54,778 nucleotides of DNA, from assembly GCA_028874315.1 (NCBI GenBank), contig JAPPKM010000141.1:1-54778 (forward strand), written 5' to 3'. Within the stretch, counting starts at the first letter, position 1; every line of letters starts with the position of its first letter. The stretch is from Chloroflexota bacterium. GTDB taxonomy: Bacteria > Chloroflexota > UBA11872. The position numbers were made by a program, and so were the translations under genes. This document shows positions 46,217-54,778 of the stretch, one piece after another. Under the pieces are notes generated by a model. It worked only from the letters and a program-made list of their open reading frames with translations, ran no database searches and was not told where the DNA came from.

Positions 46217-47058
46217 GCGCTGTCCCAGCGGCGGGGGCTGATGCCTGGGACGTTGGTTCGGGAATCGACGGGGGGCATGCCCGGCTGGTCGTGGGTGGCG
46301 CGCTGGTTGCGGTTGCCGCAGAGCTCGCGCACGTGTGTCGGCAGGCTCGCCAGGACTTCGTCCGGCCACGGCTCCAGGTCCTGCACGGTCGGGCCGCACC
46401 AGGTGGGGCGGTAGGACATCGCGATCATCTCGCGCGCCCGCGTGCCGGTGTTGGGGCCGTTGGCGTGGAAGAGCGCCAGGTTGATGACGACGGCCGTGCC
46501 TGCCGGCGCGGTAATCACCACCTCGTCGGGATGCGAGGGATAACGCTTGTATGGGTTGGCATCCGGGTGCATGGACAGGTGCGACCGGGGAATCACCCGC
46601 AGCGGCGCAACGTCCGGCGTGAGGTCGTCCAGGTAGTAGAGCACCCGCACCTGCCGCGGCGCGCTGAAGGCGTAGCCCCAGTCGCTGGTGCCATACGGAT
46701 GCGAGTCGGTGTGCAGGTTCATGCCCGGGTGGCCGGGCGCCGAAATGGCGTAGTGCGCGTGCATGAACACCAGGTCGGGTCCCAGCGCCGCTCGCAGGAA
46801 GTCGATCACCGGCGGATGGGCGATCAGCTCCGTCACCGCCCCGCCCGCGAACTGCACGTCGGACTGGGTGCGCTGGTGCGGGCTGTAATGCACCGGTGTG
46901 GGGTCCCACTCCGACGCCTGCGCCTTCAATCGAGCCACGGTCTCCGGGTCCAGCGTGGCCGGCAGCGCGACGTAGCCCTCGACCTCGAGGCTGCGAATGC
47001 GCTGGCCGGTATTCAGCTTGGCCCAGCCGGGCTCACCGGTTGGAGGTTCGGCGTTCAT
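46213..47058 (-). CDS. Phytanoyl-CoA dioxygenase family protein
   Basis: HYAISAPGHPGMNLHTDSHPYG...DLTPDVAPLRVIPRSHLSMHPDANP...GTAVVINLALFHANGPNTG. Confidence 0.88.
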   Translation of the reverse strand: MNAEPPTGEPGWAKLNTGQRIRSLEVEGYVALPATLDPETVARLKAQASEWDPTPVHYSPHQRTQSDVQFAGGAVTELIAHPPVIDFLRAALGPDLVFMHAHYAISAPGHPGMNLHTDSHPYGTSDWGYAFSAPRQVRVLYYLDDLTPDVAPLRVIPRSHLSMHPDANPYKRYPSHPDEVVITAPAGTAVVINLALFHANGPNTGTRAREMIAMSYRPTWCGPTVQDLEPWPDEVLASLPTHVRELCGNRNQRATHDQPGMPPVDSRTNVPGISPRRWDSA

Positions 47059-47112
47059 TGCACGTCCCCGCTACGGGTGGATGCGACTGCCAAGGGTAGG
47101 CGCTCGGACGGT

Positions 47113-47134
47113 CCCAGGCTGCGCGCAGCCTGGG
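47113..47134. repeat. Palindromic repeat CCCAGGCTGCGCGCAGCCTGGG, copy 1
   Basis: Perfect inverted repeat followed by ccacatg. Confidence 0.85.
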
Positions 47135-47281
47135 CCACATGCGGAGCCGCTCTCTATCCACCGCGTCGTCAATCCGCTCCAGCCGCTCGTGGTGGCCAGC
47201 GTCTCCGACACCATTGCTTCCGCGTGGGGTCGTCAGCGAACCGCCTCTCCTCATTATTCAAGGGTGTCAAGTCGCGGTGTC

Positions 47282-47653
47282 CTACATCGGGACGTTCTTC
47301 ACCAGGCCAATCACCTGGCCCTCGGGGTCGGCGAAGATCCCGATGACCACGTCCTCCATTACCTCCATCTCCGGCATGATCACACTGCCGCCCATGCTCG
47401 CGGCTTTATCCAGGTACTCGGTCACGTTGTCCACGCCCACGTAGAACGTGACCCTGGTCGGCGGCTCGACATCGCCCATGCCCATGATGCCGCCGCCGAT
47501 GCCCGGACCTTCGCTGGGCGCGCTGACCACCCCGTAGCCCATGGGGTTGGCGACGCTGATCTCCCAGTCGAAGAGATCGCCGTAGAACTTCTGCATCGCC
47601 GGCCCGTCCTTGGCGTTGATTTCCCAATGCACCACGCTATTCGCCATCTGCAT
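47282..47653 (-). CDS. VOC family protein
   Basis: VVHWEINAKDGPAMQKFYGDLFDWEIS...VTFYVGVDNVTEYLDKAASMGGSVIMPEMEV. Confidence 0.92.
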   Translation of the reverse strand: MQMANSVVHWEINAKDGPAMQKFYGDLFDWEISVANPMGYGVVSAPSEGPGIGGGIMGMGDVEPPTRVTFYVGVDNVTEYLDKAASMGGSVIMPEMEVMEDVVIGIFADPEGQVIGLVKNVPM

Positions 47654-47935
47654 GCTCCTATTCCGCGAGCTCACGGACCGGTCCGATGCGGCCCGTGTGG
47701 CCGGCTTGCGCACGTGCGCCGCTCCGCGCGGAAACGCCCATCCTAAAGGGCCAACCCTCGCCAGCGTTCGACACGACGAGCACCATGCGGGCCGCCAATC
47801 GGTTGATTGACCCGTTCAGCAGGTAAACCCGCGGCGTCGGTATGGGACGACCCCTGTGTCGCCGTTCAGCGTGACTGCCCCGTTCGTCACGTCGCCCGCC
47901 CCTGGTAGTACGGCAGCAGGGACGTACCCCTCAGT

Positions 47936-47975
47936 TGCGGATGCGCTGGCCGGTGCTCAGCTGGAACAGGCGGGT
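47936..47975 (-). pseudogene. Remnant of a phytanoyl-CoA dioxygenase 5' end
   Basis: Minus strand FQLSTGQRIRN* resembles AKLNTGQRIRSLEVEGYVAL of the 46213-47058 gene, with matching flanking DNA and palindrome. Confidence 0.4.
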
Positions 47976-48055
47976 TGACCGGCCAGAGGTACGCCGCTCA
48001 CGGCATGTCCTTGCTACAGGCGGCTGGGGTTACTCAGCTTGGGTGCTCCGTGGAT

Positions 48056-48077
48056 CCCAGGCTGCACGCAGCCTGGG
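48056..48077. repeat. Palindromic repeat CCCAGGCTGCACGCAGCCTGGG, copy 2
   Basis: 10-bp arms, followed by ccacatg. Confidence 0.85.
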
Positions 48078-48291
48078 CCACATGGCGAGCGAACCGCTAC
48101 CACGCGAGCTCGCCAGCGACCTATCCGAGGCCGCGGGTTAACCGTCGCTTGCGTGGTGGCCGCACACACGGGGCGGACCGGGTTTTGACACCGGCCACAC
48201 CTGTTCCGCATAGTGCCAGCGCCGTGGGCGGACGGTCTCTGTCCGCGGCCTATCCTGGAATGGACGGGCCTTACTGCACGGAGGACCGAGC

Positions 48292-48450
48292 ATGTCCAGC
48301 GAGAGGGATGCTGGTCAGAAGGACTTCAGCCTTCTCGTGCGGTCGCTGGTTGGCCATGTGTCCGGCGACGAAGGCGCGGAGACCCCGACGCCAACGGCTG
48401 CCGAACGAGCCGCTATCGCCCGTCGGGGCGAACAGGCTGAGCGGGCCTAG
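48292..48450 (+). CDS. Small ORF (52 aa) directly upstream of hicA; not in the supplied ORF track
   Basis: MSSERDAGQKDFSLLVRSLVGHVSGDEGAETPTPTAAERAAIARRGEQAERA*; ggagg ~8 nt upstream of ATG. Confidence 0.5.
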   Translation: MSSERDAGQKDFSLLVRSLVGHVSGDEGAETPTPTAAERAAIARRGEQAERA

Positions 48451-48462
48451 CCGCGGGCATAC

Positions 48463-48651
48463 GTGCCAGTTCGAGTCCGTGAGGCGATTCGTCGCGTGGA
48501 AGGCAAGGGTTGGAGGCACGACCGGACGAACGGAAGTCACCGGCAATACGTGCACCCCACGCGGCCTGGCACCGTGACGATTGCCGGAAAACTGTCTGAC
48601 GAACTTCATCCGAAAACATGGGCCAGCATCAAGCGTCAGGCTGGCATCTAA
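48463..48651 (+). CDS. hicA: HicA-like toxin
   Basis: REAIRRVEGKGWRHDRTNGSHRQYVHPTRPGTVTIAGKLSDELHPKTWASIKRQAGI. Confidence 0.92.
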   Translation: MPVRVREAIRRVEGKGWRHDRTNGSHRQYVHPTRPGTVTIAGKLSDELHPKTWASIKRQAGI

Positions 48652-48661
48652 GGGGACCGAC

Positions 48662-48913
48662 ATGCGCTACCGAATTGAAATCGAGCGGGGGTCGCAGAAC
48701 TTCTCGGCGTATTCCCCTGATGTCGACGGCTGCGTTGCGACCGGAGCTACGGAGGATGAGTGCCGTCAGAACATGGCCGATGCCCTGGCATTCCACTTCG
48801 ACGGGATGCTTCGACAAGGTCTTCCACTTCCGCAGCCGCGCCCTTCGACCGACCTCGCTGGTGACTCGGTCGAGGTCTCAGTGCACGCGGTCCCGGTGCC
48901 TTTCACGACGTAA
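48662..48913 (+). CDS. hicB: HicB-like antitoxin
   Basis: MRYRIEIERGSQNFSAYSPDVDGCVATGATEDECRQNMADALAFHFDGML. Confidence 0.9.
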   Translation: MRYRIEIERGSQNFSAYSPDVDGCVATGATEDECRQNMADALAFHFDGMLRQGLPLPQPRPSTDLAGDSVEVSVHAVPVPFTT

Positions 48914-49025
48914 GTGAATCGGGTCAGGCTGCGCAGCTCGGGCCACATGCGGCCAGCGGTTCGGCGCTCAGTGCACGTTGTTGTTGCGGGCGGGTGGTGT
49001 TGCCCAACGTGGGTGCTCGGAGGAT

Positions 49026-49091
49026 CCCAGGCTGCACGCAGCCTGGGCCACATCAGAGCCTGGGCCACATGGCACATGGCAGACCGGGCCA
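49026..49091. repeat. Palindromic repeat copy 3 plus degenerate gcctgggccacatgg tandem tail
   Basis: cccaggctgcacgcagcctgggccacatcagagcctgggccacatggcacatggcagaccgggccacatgg. Confidence 0.8.
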
Positions 49092-49132
49092 CATGGCCTT
49101 GCCGCGATTAGAATGCTGGCGACATAGCTTGA

Positions 49133-51301
<2,169 letters not shown>

Positions 51302-51359
51302 TCGCCAGGTAGGCGTTTACAGGGGTCTGGCTTGGCCGGACCCCTGGCACGCCGCTCCC

Positions 51360-52292
51360 ATGCCCTCGTCACCGCCCGACTGGCTCAACCCGCACGGCGA
51401 CGCCACGCCGGTGATCGACCCTGAGTCGCACGTCCGCGAGTACGCCGAGCGCCGCGGTCGCGATCCCAACGAGAACTGCCCGCCGCTGGTCATTGGCGGG
51501 TTCATCAACCTCATGGTCGAGCCGCTGGCCGAGGCCGTGGGCGCCGCCGAGTCCGACGTTCGTCTTGGCTTGCAAGGTCCGAAGACCATCGACCGTTCCA
51601 AAGGCGCCGCCGAGGAAGCCGACTCGCTGCGCCCCGGCCTGCGTATCGGCGAACTGGACGGCCACCCCATCGGCGTGGCGCGCATTCCCGTCGGCGCCGC
51701 GCGCTCCGTCATGACCCTGGAAGAACTGATGGCGCTGGGCGCGCGCACGTTCCTGATCGCCGGCGCCACCGGGGCGCTGAAGCCGGGGATCCAGGTCGGC
51801 GACTACGTGATCGCCACCAGCGGCCTGCGCGAAGAAGGCGCCTCGTATCACTACCAGCCGCCGGAGCACCCGGCGCGCGCCGACGGGCCGGCGTCCCGCG
51901 CGCTGATCGAGGCCGCCAGGAGCAGCGAGCACGCGTCCCACGCCGGCCGCGTGTGGAGCACCGACGCCCCCTACCGCGAGTTCACCGGCAAGGTCAGTCG
52001 CTACGGGCAGGACGGCGTGCTGAGCGTGGACATGGAGACCTCGGCGCTCATGATCGTCACCGAGTTCCGCGGGGCCGACCTCGGAATGATCTTGACGGTC
52101 AGCGACCTTGTCTACCGGCGTGACTGGCCCAACATCTTTGGCACCGACGAGTACCGGGCGAACTGCAATGACATGGCTGACGTAATCGTCCGAGCCGCCC
52201 GCGCCGTGCTTGCCGATCGCGAAGGATCTCGGCGCCCCTGCGACTCACGTCAAAGTGTGATAGCTTCTTCATCCTCACGGCCAGAATCATGA
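51360..52292 (+). CDS. Nucleoside phosphorylase family protein (C-terminus probably altered)
   Basis: LIAGATGALKPGIQVGDYVIAT...VLSVDMETSALMIVTEFRGADLGMILTVSD. Confidence 0.85.
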   Translation: MPSSPPDWLNPHGDATPVIDPESHVREYAERRGRDPNENCPPLVIGGFINLMVEPLAEAVGAAESDVRLGLQGPKTIDRSKGAAEEADSLRPGLRIGELDGHPIGVARIPVGAARSVMTLEELMALGARTFLIAGATGALKPGIQVGDYVIATSGLREEGASYHYQPPEHPARADGPASRALIEAARSSEHASHAGRVWSTDAPYREFTGKVSRYGQDGVLSVDMETSALMIVTEFRGADLGMILTVSDLVYRRDWPNIFGTDEYRANCNDMADVIVRAARAVLADREGSRRPCDSRQSVIASSSSRPES

Positions 52293-52421
52293 TTGCATGG
52301 AGCAAGTCTTCACAACGCGCAGTGCAGGTCACCACTCGCTTGCACAATTGAGCTTCGTCCGATTTACGATATTTCGGCCCAGACACGTGGGGCTGTATGC
52401 CTATAGTGAAGAGAGATTGGC

Positions 52422-53558
52422 ATGTTGAACCTTAGAGTCCTTAGGGTGCTTGGCGTACTGTCCATGTTGGCAGCCGCGTTGACTTCATGCATTCCAGACC
52501 AGTCCTGTTCGAATCCGCCCCACATTCGCCGTACCTCGAACATTAGTACGTTAGAACTCGGCGGCACTCGCCAGAATCCTATTGAGCTCGGAGACGTGGG
52601 CTCCTACGGAGAATGGGATCTTCGTGTCGTAGAGTTCGCCAAGATTTCTGATCTTGTACATGTTCGCCTGGACGCTACGTACACAGGATCGGAGGACGAT
52701 CAGCCCGGCAATGTCGACGAGCTTAAGTTCTGCCTTGCCGGGTCGAATCATACCCTTTATCTGGACGCCACAAATCCATATTCGGATGACGGTCCTTCCC
52801 CGGTATTCGGAGACGGGTACGGCGAAGATCAAGTACAGGATGGATGGTTGACGTTTGAAGAAATCGCGGACGATGACGATGAATTTGTTCTCGCTGTTCG
52901 TGAGGCAGCGTCACTTCTATACCGTGATGCTGACTTCATGTATTTCGAGTTGGAGAGTGGTTCTAACATTGCAAGAGATAGATCCAGCAGGCAAAGTCCC
53001 ACAAGTACCGGAACAGATATTGAGTCGCCCGTTCTACTTGGTGAGGCTGCTGTAACGTCGGCTTTTGCGATTGAGATATCCGAAGCCTATGTAGGCTCTG
53101 AAGCGGAGGAAGTCTTTAGCTCGGTCAACAAGTATTCCGACACCGAGCCAAGGCCTGGATATACGTACTTCCTGTTCAAGATAAGGGTGACAAACACTGC
53201 GACGGGTAACTCTCCAGCTTCGATTTCTTCGACGCAGTTCTCTGCCGATGGGTTTACGGAAGCTATGGCTGCTCTCATCGCTGAGACATCAGGCAGCGAG
53301 GCTAGTGGCTCGGAGGTGACCGAGAGTAAGACCGCGAATCAGTGGCTCGATCTCCCTGGAGAAAAGCTGGAAGCCACCTTGTACCAAGGAGGATCGGCTG
53401 AAGGCTGGGTTATTTTGGAGGTAGACGCTGAGGCCGAGCCGATTGTCGTCTACGACCCGAAGCTTGGCACCGGTCTACACCCAGATGAAGACCAGAGGTA
53501 CTTCCACTTGACTCCAGAGTCAGACACCGACGAGGATGAGGAGGATAGCGAGAGCTAA
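52422..53558 (+). CDS. Putative lipoprotein, acidic C-terminal tail
   Basis: LGVLSMLAAALTSC lipobox-like; C-terminal TPESDTDEDEEDSES; AT-richer than surroundings. Confidence 0.65.
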   Translation: MLNLRVLRVLGVLSMLAAALTSCIPDQSCSNPPHIRRTSNISTLELGGTRQNPIELGDVGSYGEWDLRVVEFAKISDLVHVRLDATYTGSEDDQPGNVDELKFCLAGSNHTLYLDATNPYSDDGPSPVFGDGYGEDQVQDGWLTFEEIADDDDEFVLAVREAASLLYRDADFMYFELESGSNIARDRSSRQSPTSTGTDIESPVLLGEAAVTSAFAIEISEAYVGSEAEEVFSSVNKYSDTEPRPGYTYFLFKIRVTNTATGNSPASISSTQFSADGFTEAMAALIAETSGSEASGSEVTESKTANQWLDLPGEKLEATLYQGGSAEGWVILEVDAEAEPIVVYDPKLGTGLHPDEDQRYFHLTPESDTDEDEEDSES

Positions 53559-53628
53559 ACTTCGGTGACAACGGCTGCGAGCCAGTCTTCATCGACACGG
53601 AGAAGCAGCTAAAGGAAATGCGAATCCA

Positions 53629-54546
53629 ATGACCGGCGGAGCGCAGGAGCGGTCATCGCCCCGCATCAATCGCTGCATCGAGCTCCGCGAGTCCGGCGAG
53701 CCGCTCTATTACACGGGTATGTCCGAGCGCCTGACCTACGAGCGCGGCCGCGAGATGGTCGATACCTTTGCCGACTTCATCCTGGTGGAGTTCGAGCATC
53801 ACGGGCTGGACACCCGCGGCCTGTTCGACTTCATGCAGGGGCTGCGCGACGCGGGTCCCACCCCCAGCGGGCACCGCACGCCGACCGTCCTCTGCACGCT
53901 GCCGGTCAACGGCCTTTCCGAAGAAGTCGTGCAGGCCAACGACTGGCAGATCCGGCACATCCTGGCGACAGGCGTTCACGGCCTGGTGCTCTGCCACTCA
54001 CGAACCCCGGAGGCGGTACGCGCCTTTGTGGAAGCCGTCCGGTATCCGCACGCGACGCTGGGCGTCGGCGAGGGCCTGGGCGAGGGCACCCGCGGCATGG
54101 GCGGCCAGGGCGTGGCGGCTGAAATCTGGGGACTGGATCCCATGGACTACATCCGTAAGGCCGATCCGTGGCCCCTGAACCCCGAGGGCGAACTGATCCT
54201 GGGCCTCAAGATCGAGGACCGCCAGGGCATGCAGCGAGCCTTTGAGATCACCGCCGTCCCCGGCCTGTTCTTCAGCGAATGGGGGCCCGGCGACATGGGC
54301 GTCTCCCACGGCCACTCCGACTGGCACGACCCGCCCTATTCGCCGGAGATGGACCACGCCCGCAACACCATCCAGGCGGCCTGCGAAGCGGAAGGACTGG
54401 CCTTTCTGTGCAGCTGGGCCGACTCGGACCTGGACGACGAAGCCCGCATCCGCCACCTGTTGCAGAACGTCGGGGCGGAGATCGTCAGCGGCGGCGAGGA
54501 GATGGCGCGCATCGGGAGGCAGCTCACCGGCCGGCCGACGCCCTGA
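53629..54546 (+). CDS. HpcH/HpaI aldolase/citrate lyase family protein
   Basis: DFILVEFEHHGLD...LILGLKIEDRQGMQRAFEITAVPGLFFSEWGPGDMGVSHG. Confidence 0.85.
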   Translation: MTGGAQERSSPRINRCIELRESGEPLYYTGMSERLTYERGREMVDTFADFILVEFEHHGLDTRGLFDFMQGLRDAGPTPSGHRTPTVLCTLPVNGLSEEVVQANDWQIRHILATGVHGLVLCHSRTPEAVRAFVEAVRYPHATLGVGEGLGEGTRGMGGQGVAAEIWGLDPMDYIRKADPWPLNPEGELILGLKIEDRQGMQRAFEITAVPGLFFSEWGPGDMGVSHGHSDWHDPPYSPEMDHARNTIQAACEAEGLAFLCSWADSDLDDEARIRHLLQNVGAEIVSGGEEMARIGRQLTGRPTP

Positions 54547-54612
54547 CCCGCGCGCGGCTTCCGGTCGATAGTGGCAAGCTGAACGCCTGACCACCACAAC
54601 GAGGCACACGCC

Positions 54613-54778
54613 ATGAGAGTCGGATTCATTGGCCTGGGCGCCATGGGCCTGCCGATGGCCCGCAACCTGAGATCGGCTGGATTTGACGTCGTCGTGCATA
54701 ACCGCAGCCGCGGCAAGGTCGATGACTTCGTGGCCGCCGGCGGCGAGGCCGCCAGCAGCCCGGCCGAGATGGCAGCGA
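54613..54778 (+). CDS. NAD(P)-dependent oxidoreductase (HIBADH-like), truncated by window end
   Basis: MRVGFIGLGAMGLPMARNLRSAGFDVVVHNRSRGKVDDFVAAGGEAASSPAEMAA. Confidence 0.9.
   Translation, partial: MRVGFIGLGAMGLPMARNLRSAGFDVVVHNRSRGKVDDFVAAGGEAASSPAEMAA

Noticed and set aside
45146-46909. 587-aa minus-strand ORF
   Set aside because: Shadow ORF across the Gfo/Idh/MocA and PhyH genes
46291-47346. 351-aa plus-strand ORF
   Set aside because: Antisense to PhyH; no coherent protein features

Overview
High-GC bacterial chromosomal window. It is probably Chloroflexota / SAR202-like, inferred from the Agl23 + Chlor_Arch_YYY membrane pair, several phytanoyl-CoA dioxygenases and the overall gene content; this was not verified. 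Most of it is ordinary metabolic and transport coding sequence: MATE, ComB-like, FAD oxidoreductase, Agl23/YYY glycosylation genes, PolX, SDR/DHDPS/TIM-barrel/HIBADH catabolic genes, CcdA/DipZ-like pair, sulfite-oxidase-like, RfbB, KatG, nucleoside phosphorylase. There are two tRNAs, Cys-GCA and Arg-GCG, both on the minus strand. Accessory islands are interspersed. (i) 1-7.1 kb is repeat-rich, with IS-end-like arrays, a HEPN/MNT pair whose HEPN gene is broken by a repeat copy, a PD-(D/E)XK-like + EEP + EEP gene cassette, and a TA-like bicistron. (ii) 38.54-40.53 kb is a NYN-domain + DUF4268/PD-(D/E)XK-like cassette flanked by two same-orientation copies of a ~130 bp element. That element holds a promoter and a structured RNA with compensatory base changes, and is the strongest candidate for something undescribed. 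(iii) 47.0-49.1 kb is a gene-poor stretch with three copies of a palindromic repeat, a decayed PhyH 5' end, and HicAB preceded by an unlisted 52-aa ORF. (iv) 52.2-53.6 kb is an AT-richer insert with an acidic-tailed lipoprotein. All family names come from reading motifs by eye; no database search was possible.
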